Assembly: GCA_900555875.1 (NCBI GenBank)
Contig: USNB01000028.1
Location: 1 to 10,617 of the forward strand
Source: an uncultured Eubacteriales bacterium
Lineage (GTDB): Bacteria > Bacillota > Clostridia > Christensenellales > Pumilibacteraceae
Direction: 5' to 3'
Length of the DNA stretch: 10,617 bases
The notes beneath the pieces are model-generated. The model did no database searches, was not told the DNA's origin, and saw nothing but the letters and a program-made list of their open reading frames with translations. Below are positions 1 through 6,227 of the stretch, piece by piece (within the stretch, counting starts at the first letter, position 1; every line of letters begins with the position of its first letter). The position numbers and the translations under genes are program-made.

Positions 1-1
1 C

Positions 2-748
2 ATACGCCCCGGCATTTTCGGACCGAGGATCCGCGCTCTCGTCGGTATCCCCGTCGGACTGTCCATGGAGGAACGGCGTATCTATGACGATGTGTTCGCC
101 AAAGTGGGCTGCAACCGTGTGATAATGATAGAAAACGCTTTGCTTGCCGCCATAGGCGCGGGCATGCCGGTACATACGCATAAAAGCGGACTTATAGTCG
201 ATATAGGCGGCGGCATGACCGAGATCGCGGTCGTTTCTCTCGGAGCCATAATAAGCGGCTGCTCCATAAACGTGGGCGGAGACATGATGGATAAAGCGCT
301 CCGCGACTTTATAATGGGAAAGTACAGCCTCGATGTGGGCGCGGAAACGATAAAGCGCATAAAAAGCCGCGTCGGAAGTCTGTACTCCAACGATAAGACG
401 GGGATCCTCGTCTCCGGCACCGATATATCGGCGCGTTCTCCCGCTAATTTCCGCGTTAAGGCTACGGACGTCATGGAGGCGCTCATGCCTTATTATCTTC
501 GTATCGCGGATGCCGTGGACAGTATCCTTCAGGTCCTTCCGCCGGAGACTTCCGCAGATATAGGCAGCGACGGTATCCACGTCACGGGCGGCGGCAGCAA
601 GATACTCGGACTTGATAAATTATTCTTCGGAAAGCTTAATCTTCCCGTCATCGTGCACGACGACGCGGAATATGCCACCGTGCTCGGCGGCGGTAAACTT
701 TTGGAAAATTCGGTACTGCTCGGCGAAGTGCTCGGCACACGTCGATGA
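2..748 (+). CDS. mreB: MreB/Mbl-family actin-like rod-shape protein, 3' part
   Basis: Partial gene: the reading frame is open from the left edge and ends with TGA at 746-748, giving 248 residues. About 85-95 N-terminal residues, including the first phosphate loop, are missing if the protein has the usual length near 330-340. The visible part has the MreB/Hsp70/actin fold signatures: the connector stretch IPVGLSMEERR, the second phosphate loop VDIGGGMTEIAV, the INVGGDMMDKAL segment, the KSRVGSLY region, and the adenosine-binding loop VTGGGSKILGLDKLF near the end. Known role of the family: ATP-dependent filaments at the inner face of the membrane that guide the elongation peptidoglycan machinery. 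The SARSPANFRV segment, where MreB normally has a G-(L/R)-P-type motif, is divergent, so this could be an Mbl/MreB paralogue. The next gene overlaps or nearly abuts it, suggesting co-transcription. Confidence 0.9.
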   Translation: MRPGIFGPRIRALVGIPVGLSMEERRIYDDVFAKVGCNRVIMIENALLAAIGAGMPVHTHKSGLIVDIGGGMTEIAVVSLGAIISGCSINVGGDMMDKALRDFIMGKYSLDVGAETIKRIKSRVGSLYSNDKTGILVSGTDISARSPANFRVKATDVMEALMPYYLRIADAVDSILQVLPPETSADIGSDGIHVTGGGSKILGLDKLFFGKLNLPVIVHDDAEYATVLGGGKLLENSVLLGEVLGTRR

Positions 749-756
749 CCGTAAAC

Positions 757-761
757 GGGGG
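757..761 (+). promoter_or_regulatory. Shine-Dalgarno that decides the start of the downstream gene
   Basis: GGGGG followed by AAAT lies 4 bases before the ATG at 766. The alternative in-frame ATG at 745 overlaps the mreB stop as ATGA but has no purine-rich site before it, so 766 is preferred. Confidence 0.5.
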
Positions 762-765
762 AAAT

Positions 766-1272
766 ATGAAAGTACGTTATGTAAATCTTAAAGAGATAGT
801 GCCGGATATGGAGCGACGCTGCAAGAAGCTGCACACGCTCAGCATCGTATTCCGCATACTCACACTGCTCATCGTCCCTGCGATCCCGGCGATGATTGTG
901 CTTGCTAAATATGCGAGCTGTCTGCAACTCTGCCGCGCGATAAACGCAGTCAGGATGCAAGACAGCACGCCGCTGCTCTTGGTGTTCGGTTATGCGCCCA
1001 ATGCCGCCGACGCGGCCCGCAAGCTTATAGAAACGGGTAATCTTCCGGGATATAAGCTGGTGGCGGACGCCGTTCTCGTGCGTGAGGATATCGACATGAG
1101 CGAGGAACAGGTGATCGGGCTGTATGCGCAATATTACATCCCGTATGCCGCCGTCAGTTACGGACTGACGCCCGAAACGATGCCGGAGCCGATGAAAAAG
1201 GCTGCGGGAATGCAGTCGTCGGCGGCTGCGTCCGAGGAAGGTAAGGCTATTTCGGAGCCTGAGCAGACGTAA
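766..1272 (+). CDS. Unrecognised single-pass membrane protein between mreB and minD
   Basis: A 168-residue protein that I do not recognise. The N-terminal ~24 residues are charged (MKVRYVNLKEIVPDMERR). One clear hydrophobic helix follows at about residues 25-47 (LSIVFRILTLLIVPAIPAMI). The soluble domain, about residues 50-145, contains LLLVFGYAPNAADAARKLIE and two Tyr-rich stretches. The tail is a low-complexity Ala/Ser/Glu segment (about 146-168). The basic residues before the helix suggest N-in topology with the soluble domain outside, but this is inference. It starts 18 bases after mreB and is followed by a terminator, so it is probably the last gene of the mreB transcription unit. By position it stands where mreC and mreD sit in relatives, but it has neither the MreC coiled coil/beta domain nor the multiple helices of MreD. 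A start at 745 would add 7 residues. Confidence 0.75.
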   Translation: MKVRYVNLKEIVPDMERRCKKLHTLSIVFRILTLLIVPAIPAMIVLAKYASCLQLCRAINAVRMQDSTPLLLVFGYAPNAADAARKLIETGNLPGYKLVADAVLVREDIDMSEEQVIGLYAQYYIPYAAVSYGLTPETMPEPMKKAAGMQSSAAASEEGKAISEPEQT

Positions 1273-1300
1273 GATCGCTGTTTGAAATATCATGCGGAAC

Positions 1301-1332
1301 AAGACGGATATTCTGTCCGTCTTTTTCTTTTT
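1301..1332 (+). terminator. Intrinsic terminator after the mreB unit
   Basis: The stem GACGGA (1303-1308) pairs with TCCGTC (1316-1321), extended by AA/TT pairs, around a 7-base loop. It is followed by TTTTTCTTTTT. This is a textbook rho-independent terminator and separates the mreB unit from minD. Confidence 0.85.
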
Positions 1333-1359
1333 ACGTTAAAAGCGTATTTGCGTCAATAA

Positions 1360-1396
1360 CGCCCATATTGCGACATGGGCGATATGCTAATATATA
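1360..1396 (+). promoter_or_regulatory. Candidate minD promoter with an inverted repeat around its -35 box
   Basis: TTGCGA (1368-1373), a 17-base spacer, then TATATA (1391-1396) form a moderate sigma-A-type promoter. The -35 box lies between the arms of a perfect 7-bp inverted repeat, CGCCCAT (1360-1366) and ATGGGCG (1375-1381). The predicted transcript start falls at about 1403, the minD ATG itself, and no clear Shine-Dalgarno precedes that ATG. The promoter is inferred from box matches only. Confidence 0.4.
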
Positions 1397-1402
1397 CGGG
1401 AT

Positions 1403-2191
1403 ATGGCGAGAACATTCGTTGTTACAAGCGGAAAGGGCGGCGTGGGGAAGACGACGCTCACGGCTGCTCTCGGCAGGATATTTGCGTCGATGGGAGAACG
1501 CACCGTTGCGCTCGACGCCGATCTCGGGTTGAACAATCTCGACGTCCTTCTTTCCGTGGATTCGCGTATCGTTTATGACGTAGTGGATGTGGCGGAGGGA
1601 AAGTGCCGTATGCAGCAGGCGCTCGTGCGCGATACCGATGAGCCGGAGCTGTATATCCTTCCGGGCGCACACAGCTACGATCGTTCGGCGATCGATCCGC
1701 AGAGCATGAAAGAGATAGTCGCGAGGCTGTCCCGCAGCTTCGATATAGTCCTTGTGGACTGTCCGGCGGGGATAGAGGCCGGCTTCAGACGAGCGGTCGG
1801 CGCGTGCGATGAGGCGATCCTCGTGACCACTCCGCACATAAGCAGCGTGCGCGACGCGGAGACGGTGATGACGCTGCTTAAGGGAAACGGCATGACGCGT
1901 ATTTACGTTGCGGTGAACCGCGTCCGCGGAGATCTCGTGCTGTCCGGAGAGATGCTGTCCCGCGGCGACGTGGAAAGACTTCTGGGAACGGAAGTATTCG
2001 GAATGATACCCGAAGACGACGGAATGAATCTCCTGAGCAACGCGTTCGATTACGGCATGAGCGCCGGATGGTCGGCAAGCTGCGCTCTTGCCCGCGGGAT
2101 ATTGTCGGGCGTCCCCGAGGTGTTCGATCTTACGAAAAAATACCGCGGGATATTCGGCGGTATCAAAAGGAGGATGAAACGCAGACTATGA
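1403..2191 (+). CDS. minD: Septum-site ATPase MinD
   Basis: A 262-residue ParA/MinD-type ATPase of normal family length. Residues 9-17 carry the deviant Walker A motif SGKGGVGKT, with the signature lysine at 11 and the phosphate-binding lysine at 16. D38-A-D40 followed by LGLNNLD is the switch I/Walker A' motif, and FDIVLVDCPAGIE is Walker B with switch II. The last ~18 residues (KKYRGIFGGIKRRMKRRL) form a basic amphipathic helix, the typical MinD membrane-targeting sequence. MinD dimerises with ATP on the inner membrane face and places the division inhibitor MinC away from midcell. No minC is adjacent here, while minE follows with an ATGA overlap (2188-2191), so the two are translationally coupled. 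The upstream terminator and candidate promoter suggest that a new transcription unit starts here. Confidence 0.95.
   Translation: MARTFVVTSGKGGVGKTTLTAALGRIFASMGERTVALDADLGLNNLDVLLSVDSRIVYDVVDVAEGKCRMQQALVRDTDEPELYILPGAHSYDRSAIDPQSMKEIVARLSRSFDIVLVDCPAGIEAGFRRAVGACDEAILVTTPHISSVRDAETVMTLLKGNGMTRIYVAVNRVRGDLVLSGEMLSRGDVERLLGTEVFGMIPEDDGMNLLSNAFDYGMSAGWSASCALARGILSGVPEVFDLTKKYRGIFGGIKRRMKRRL
2165..2173 (+). promoter_or_regulatory. Shine-Dalgarno for minE inside the minD end
   Basis: AAAAGGAGG lies within the last minD codons, 14 bases before the minE ATG at 2188. The spacing is long, but the site is strong, and the ATGA overlap would allow re-initiation by ribosomes finishing minD. The ATG at 2174 directly behind it is in the minD frame and is not the minE start. 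Confidence 0.5.
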
Positions 2192-2436
2192 ATACGGACG
2201 TGTCGGACAAACTTAAAAAATATCTTCTCGGTACCAAAGTCAGATCCATGACGGCGCTTATCGCGCTCATGAAGACCGATCTGCGTGAGCTTTTGTCCGA
2301 ATATATGTCGCTGACGGGGGAAATGTCCGTCGTCGCGGATATAGATGAGAGCGGCACCGAGGTATTATTTCATATCGATTTTTGCGCGGACGAAGTTTAT
2401 GATGCCGGAAACCTTCTCGAAACCCGGTCAAAATAA
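2188..2436 (+). CDS. minE: Divergent MinE-like topological specificity protein
   Basis: An 82-residue protein, the usual MinE length, overlapping the minD stop by four bases. The C-terminal two-thirds fits the MinE dimerisation domain: LMKTDLRELLSEYMSL matches the helix pattern of QMKQDILEVIRKYVQI in MinE, and VVADIDESGTEVLFHIDF matches the strand pattern ending the domain. The N-terminal part (MNTDVSDKLKKYLLGTKV) could supply a short membrane-binding stretch, but the normal contact helix with an AKERL-type motif, which binds MinD and activates its ATPase, is not recognisable. The frame is open further upstream (to 2068), but that part is only minD read in another frame. The call rests on position, length and pattern. 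A weak family match is likely in searches. Confidence 0.65.
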   Translation: MNTDVSDKLKKYLLGTKVRSMTALIALMKTDLRELLSEYMSLTGEMSVVADIDESGTEVLFHIDFCADEVYDAGNLLETRSK

Positions 2437-2451
2437 CGCAAAAATCGTAAT

Positions 2452-3360
2452 ATGTCAGACATAGTACGCATAAAATACAAGATGAAATGCAAATGCAGAC
2501 CCAAGATCCGCGAAGGGATCACAATATCGCCGCTGACGCCCGTTTCGCTCGTCGTCCTCGTTTTGCTCGGTCACGGGCTGGCGGTCCTGGCGTATTCCGC
2601 TGTGCTCATACCTCATGAATACGCTCATGCGTATGTCAGCGAGAAGCTGGGGTATCGTGCTGTCTCCATGCGGATAATGCCTTACGGTATATCGTTGACC
2701 GGCGGGTCGTGCTACATAAAACCGGGAGATGAGATCCGCATCGCCGCGGCAGGACCCGTCGCCAATATCGTCATGTTTGTTTTCTTTGCCGCTTTGTGGT
2801 GGCTGTTTCCGGTGACGTATGCGGCGACGAAGGGAATAGCGGACGCGTCGCTGTTCACGGCGGCGGTAAATCTGCTGCCTGTTTATCCGATGGACGGCGG
2901 ACGCATATTAAAGAGCGTGCTTAAATGTAAATTTTCCGAAAAACTCGCTTGTACTTTGTCACGCATAGTAGGGATAATTGTGGGGATCGCGGCTGTTGCC
3001 GGCGCATTTGCAATGATATTTGTCGGTGCAAATTATACTTTTGCCACGCTCGGCATATTTATTATCGCGTCGCTCATGCTTCCGGAAGAACCTGGATGCT
3101 ATGGCAGGATATATGCTATGAACGATATGAAACGACGGCTTTGCGGCGGATTGCCGGTACGCGAGATAATGGTATCCGGAGACAGTACTGCCGCCGAACT
3201 TTTCGCTATGCTCCGTCCGGATGTCTATACGCGTTTTATCGTATGCGATACGGCGGGAAAGGAGCTGTTTAGGTTAGACGAGCGTCGTCTCGAGGAAATA
3301 ATAACGCAATTTAGTTATTCCGATACGGTAATTTCTATTGCAAATTTTCGCCGGATATGA
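2452..3360 (+). CDS. M50 site-2 protease, SpoIVFB-like
   Basis: A 302-residue intramembrane zinc metalloprotease. H55-E-Y-A-H59 is the HExxH zinc/catalytic motif inside the second hydrophobic segment. N140-L-L-P-V-Y-P-M-D148-G-G is the second conserved motif, whose Asp is the third zinc ligand. Hydrophobic segments lie at about residues 30-50, 51-63, 100-121, 133-147, 170-192 and 196-211. The C-terminal region (about 230-300; LPVREIMV, YTRFIVCDTAGKEL) resembles the CBS-type cytosolic domain of SpoIVFB. SpoIVFB frees sigma-K in sporulating Bacillota, and the location after minD is the conserved spoIVFB place. No spoIVFA partner is present, so the substrate is not shown. The gene starts 15 bases after minE with no convincing Shine-Dalgarno. 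A start at M11 (2482) is possible. Confidence 0.88.
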   Translation: MSDIVRIKYKMKCKCRPKIREGITISPLTPVSLVVLVLLGHGLAVLAYSAVLIPHEYAHAYVSEKLGYRAVSMRIMPYGISLTGGSCYIKPGDEIRIAAAGPVANIVMFVFFAALWWLFPVTYAATKGIADASLFTAAVNLLPVYPMDGGRILKSVLKCKFSEKLACTLSRIVGIIVGIAAVAGAFAMIFVGANYTFATLGIFIIASLMLPEEPGCYGRIYAMNDMKRRLCGGLPVREIMVSGDSTAAELFAMLRPDVYTRFIVCDTAGKELFRLDERRLEEIITQFSYSDTVISIANFRRI

Positions 3361-3366
3361 TATAAT
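3338..3366 (+). promoter_or_regulatory. Strong extended -10 promoter for rng
   Basis: TTGCAA (3338-3343), a 17-base spacer and TATAAT (3361-3366), with an upstream TG at 3358-3359 forming a TGnTATAAT extended -10. The promoter overlaps the last codons and stop of the protease gene. The predicted transcript start is near 3373, giving rng an extremely short leader. Confidence 0.7.
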
Positions 3367-3391
3367 ACACTCCGTTATGCAGACAAAGAAT

Positions 3392-4885
3392 ATGAAGAAC
3401 ATTATTTTAGTCGATAGCGAGAAAAATTATACTACTGTAGGATTGATCGAGAACGGAAAGCTCAGTGAGCTATACAGTGAGTCTGCCGAAGAGAGGCAGA
3501 CTTCCGGGAATATTTACAAGGGCAGAGTGACCGATGTGGTCGACGGATTGCAGAGCGCATTCGTGGATATCGGATTGAGCCGTACCGGTTTTTGGTATAT
3601 AGACGAGACGCTCGATCACAAATCCGTACTCGGCGAACGCAATGCATTGCCGCATAATATCTCCGCTAAAAAGGGCGATTATGTAATGGTGCAGGCGATA
3701 AAAGAAGGGACCGAACTTAAAGGCCCCAAACTGTCGTCCAACATCTCGATACCGGGTCACTTTGTCGTATATCTTTACAATCTCTCTTTTGTGGGCGTAT
3801 CCAATAAGATAACCAGCCCTACGCTCAGGGACAAGCTTACGGAGCTTCTTACCGGATTAGCTCCCGAGGGAGGCGGATTTATTGCCCGCACCAACTGTCT
3901 TACTGCTACGGCGGAGGAGATCACGCAGGAAGCTAAATTCCTGATAAAAGCGGGAGAGCGTATCCAGAAGCGCTGGGAAGAAACGGAAGGAGTCGCTCTT
4001 ATACATAACGAAGGGAATATCCTTTACAGAACGATACGTGACATGCTTACCGACACGACGGAAAGCATCGTGTGCAACAACGAGCATATGGCTGAAGACA
4101 TCAGACAGATGGTGGAGGTTTTCTGTCCGTATTTCCGAGGCAGTGTGGAATTTTACGATGAGGAAGAGGACATATACGACTATTACGGTATAGGCGAAGA
4201 TATGTCGGTGATATATTCTCCGCGCGTCGAGCTTCCGAGCGGCGGATTCTTGATGATAGAGAAGACGGAAGCGCTGACGGCGATAGACGTCAATACCGGA
4301 AAATACATAGGCACCGATAACCGTGAAGATACCGTATACCGCACAAACCTCGAGGCGGTCAAAGAAATAGCGCGGCAGCTCCGTCTGCGTAACATAGGCG
4401 GGATAATAGTGGTCGATTTCATAGATATGTCTGATCCCGATCACAAAGTATCCGTCGTTGAGGCGATGAAGAACGAATTATTCTTCGACCGCGTCAAGAC
4501 GCGTGTTCTCGATATGTCCGGTCTCGGACTTGTCGAGATAACGAGAAAAAAAGTCGGTAAGGAACTCGGATCCATAAGCCAGGATAAGTGTCCTTATTGC
4601 GGCGGCACGGGCACTCTTCTTGTGGACGCATATGTATCGAGACGTATAAAATACGATCTCAAAAAGCTGTTCATGAATCATAACGTGTCTATAGCTCTCA
4701 TATTTGCGCATCCTGTGCTTGCCATGCACATGATAGAGCATAAGGCGTTTTCGCAGGAATGTTCATCCGGCATATGGTCGCATAAGCGTATATATGTGGT
4801 CCCGGATGAAAGTATGGATTTTGCGGCATATAAAGTGGTATCCGGTATGGGCGGAGTTCCTTCCGGAGCAGAGATGCTTACTTGA
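3392..4885 (+). CDS. rng: Ribonuclease E/G family endoribonuclease
   Basis: A 497-residue protein, typical for RNase G. The S1 RNA-binding domain spans about residues 38-125 (NIYKGRVTDVVDGLQSAFVD). The DNase I-like catalytic part includes LTAIDVNTGKYIG with metal ligand D299, and GGIIVVDFIDM with metal ligand D342. It is preceded by AVKEIARQLRLRNI, and VEITRKKVG follows. C400-P-Y-C403-G-G-T-G is the zinc-link motif used for dimer or tetramer formation. The enzyme cuts single-stranded, AU-rich RNA with a preference for 5' monophosphate, and acts in rRNA maturation and mRNA decay. It has no RNase E-type scaffold tail. The start at 3392 (MKNIILVDSEKN) matches family N-termini. ATG 3377 would add five residues, and both lack a clear Shine-Dalgarno. 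rplU and rpmA, the usual downstream neighbours in Clostridia, are absent. Confidence 0.93.
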   Translation: MKNIILVDSEKNYTTVGLIENGKLSELYSESAEERQTSGNIYKGRVTDVVDGLQSAFVDIGLSRTGFWYIDETLDHKSVLGERNALPHNISAKKGDYVMVQAIKEGTELKGPKLSSNISIPGHFVVYLYNLSFVGVSNKITSPTLRDKLTELLTGLAPEGGGFIARTNCLTATAEEITQEAKFLIKAGERIQKRWEETEGVALIHNEGNILYRTIRDMLTDTTESIVCNNEHMAEDIRQMVEVFCPYFRGSVEFYDEEEDIYDYYGIGEDMSVIYSPRVELPSGGFLMIEKTEALTAIDVNTGKYIGTDNREDTVYRTNLEAVKEIARQLRLRNIGGIIVVDFIDMSDPDHKVSVVEAMKNELFFDRVKTRVLDMSGLGLVEITRKKVGKELGSISQDKCPYCGGTGTLLVDAYVSRRIKYDLKKLFMNHNVSIALIFAHPVLAMHMIEHKAFSQECSSGIWSHKRIYVVPDESMDFAAYKVVSGMGGVPSGAEMLT

Positions 4886-4896
4886 TACTGCCAAGC

Positions 4897-5109
4897 ATGA
4901 TCTCGGATATCTGGTCTCTTTTCGAAGCAAACGGAAAGAGACTTTTTATATGCCGCGATCCGGCGGGGAATATCTCGTGTGCTCGGTTATGCGGACAAAT
5001 AAATTGTCGGAGCAAATACGATAGCGAAGCAAGTGCATACGAATGTTTCGGTAACGAGTTTACGCTGGACGAAGGCTTGCGTGTTAAGTCAAAACTACGC
5101 AAAGTATAA
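4897..5109 (+). CDS. Possible small hypothetical protein after rng
   Basis: A 70-residue open frame in the space after rng, starting 11 bases downstream of the rng stop. A TTG at 4882 overlapping the rng stop is an alternative start. Codons resemble those of neighbouring genes (frequent ATA and CG-ending codons). The product has several Cys residues (for example FICRDPAGNISCARLCGQIN) and no membrane segment, and I recognise no family. There is no Shine-Dalgarno before the ATG. A competing open frame on the other strand (4878-5123) covers the same bases and looks less convincing, because it would run across the terminator of the neighbouring lipoprotein gene. The region may also be non-coding. 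Confidence 0.3.
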   Translation: MISDIWSLFEANGKRLFICRDPAGNISCARLCGQINCRSKYDSEASAYECFGNEFTLDEGLRVKSKLRKV

Positions 5110-5134
5110 AAAATGCCGTCCACTAAAGGACGGC
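5107..5134 (-). terminator. Intrinsic terminator of the coiled-coil lipoprotein gene
   Basis: The stem GCCGTCC (5115-5121) pairs with GGACGGC (5128-5134) around a 6-base loop. On the minus strand the stem is followed by ATTTTTTA, a proper U-tract, directly after the stop codon at 5142. On the plus strand there is no U-run, so it is poorly suited to stop rng transcription. Confidence 0.85.
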
Positions 5135-5141
5135 GAGTAAG

Positions 5142-6056
5142 TTATAACATATATATCGCGTAAGGGATTATGTATTTCTTTTCTTGATTATCGTTCAGGT
5201 TATTGTCCGAGGGAAGTCCTATTATTATATAAGTTACATCTTCGGGTGGTAGTGAATTATTGATAAAACTACTACCATACAATTTAGAAAAATCATCTCC
5301 AATATCTTCGTATACTGAATCTAAGTTTGTGGATTTATAAAAATATTCGTTTAATCTTTCACTATATACACTAAAAGTAAAATAACTATCTATTGGTACG
5401 CTGTTTGGAATGTTAAGGCGTTGTATATTGAAATCAAGAAAATAACCTATATTATTTCCGCTTCCCGAAGCTCTATATTCAACAGGTTTAAATTTCAGCA
5501 TTTCAATACCCGTAGGACTTTTAAGAACGAAAGTGTATCCCATATTAAGTACGGGCGGTTCCTGACCGGCAACACTTTCGAGTATGTCGATCCTTGAATT
5601 GGCTTCGTCGAGTTCGCTTTGCAGGCTTCCGATGTTGGATTCCAACGAAGAAACTTTTGCCGAAAGCGAATCTACGGCGGCTTTCGTCTGTTCGTACTGC
5701 GCTTGCAGTGTGTCGAGTTTGGCTTTGAGCGCTTCGTTGCCGGACGCTTCGTTTTTCACGATATTCGTCAGTTCCGTAATGGTCCGGGACAGGGTGGAGG
5801 AGAGTTCCGTCAGTCTTGTTACTTCGGTGCGAAGAGAGGCGATCTCTTCATTCGCGGCGGCAAGCTGCGTTTCGAGAGAGGTGATACGGCTTGTGAGCGC
5901 GTTCGCGGTTTCTTCCGCGTCATCCCGGATATCTGCAAGTTCCGTGCGCAGTCGGTCCAATTCCGAACTTACATCGTGATCATTGCCGCAGCCGACGAAG
6001 CCGAAAGCGCTTCCGGCAATGCAGAGTATAAGGCAGAATATAGCGAATTTTTTCAT
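5142..6056 (-). CDS. Coiled-coil lipoprotein with AT-rich C-terminal domain
   Basis: A 304-residue predicted lipoprotein. The ATG at 6056 is chosen because AGAGGTG (6061-6067) lies just upstream and it gives a clean signal peptide: MKKF, a hydrophobic core to about residue 20, and lipobox F-V-G-C with C23 as the lipidated residue. An earlier in-frame ATG at 6107 lies upstream of the promoter -10 box and is rejected. Residues ~30-163 are a long heptad-type coiled coil rich in Leu, Glu, Ser and Thr. Residues ~165-304 are a globular, Tyr/Asn-rich domain that I do not recognise. The DNA for that domain (about 5142-5540) is much more AT-rich (roughly 25-37% GC in the lines I counted) than the coiled-coil part (about 56% in one counted line). 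It should be anchored to the outer face of the membrane. Its function is unknown. It has its own promoter and terminator. Confidence 0.85.
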   Translation of the reverse strand: MKKFAIFCLILCIAGSAFGFVGCGNDHDVSSELDRLRTELADIRDDAEETANALTSRITSLETQLAAANEEIASLRTEVTRLTELSSTLSRTITELTNIVKNEASGNEALKAKLDTLQAQYEQTKAAVDSLSAKVSSLESNIGSLQSELDEANSRIDILESVAGQEPPVLNMGYTFVLKSPTGIEMLKFKPVEYRASGSGNNIGYFLDFNIQRLNIPNSVPIDSYFTFSVYSERLNEYFYKSTNLDSVYEDIGDDFSKLYGSSFINNSLPPEDVTYIIIGLPSDNNLNDNQEKKYIIPYAIYML

Positions 6057-6089
6057 GATACACCTCTGAAAGAAGTTTTTGTTTGACTG

Positions 6090-6118
6090 TATATACGATA
6101 AAGTCATGTAAAAGTAAA
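6090..6118 (-). promoter_or_regulatory. Promoter of the coiled-coil lipoprotein gene
   Basis: Read on the minus strand: TTTACT (6113-6118), a 17-base spacer and TATATA (6090-6095). The predicted start near 6083 gives a leader of about 27 bases that contains the ribosome binding site. Confidence 0.6.
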
Positions 6119-6171
6119 TAGCTTTAATATTGCAATACTGAATATTGTATGGCTTATTATTTGCTACAATG

Positions 6172-6202
6172 CGAAAGCCGCAGGCAATGCCTGCGGCTTT
6201 CG
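6172..6202 (-). terminator. Long hairpin after groEL, probable terminator
   Basis: A perfect 14-bp inverted repeat (6172-6185 with 6189-6202) with only three bases between the arms, 25 bases beyond the groEL stop. The stem includes GCCGCAGGC/GCCTGCGGC. It lacks a clear U-tract on either strand (CATTGTAGC follows on the minus strand), so it may stop transcription inefficiently or act mainly as a 3' stability hairpin. Confidence 0.6.
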
Positions 6203-6227
6203 GTATATTTCGCTTATGTCGGGCGGC

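Noticed and set aside
529..1302. A 257-codon minus-strand open frame opposite mreB and the membrane protein gene
   Set aside because: Arg/His-rich shadow translation with no start signal; the plus-strand genes explain the bases.
2068..2187. N-terminal extension of minE by 40 codons
   Set aside because: This stretch is minD in another frame. The minE-like pattern and the ATGA overlap support a start at 2188.
4878..5123. An 81-codon minus-strand frame after the lipoprotein gene
   Set aside because: It starts inside the lipoprotein terminator and has no promoter or ribosome binding site; the plus-strand frame is slightly more plausible.
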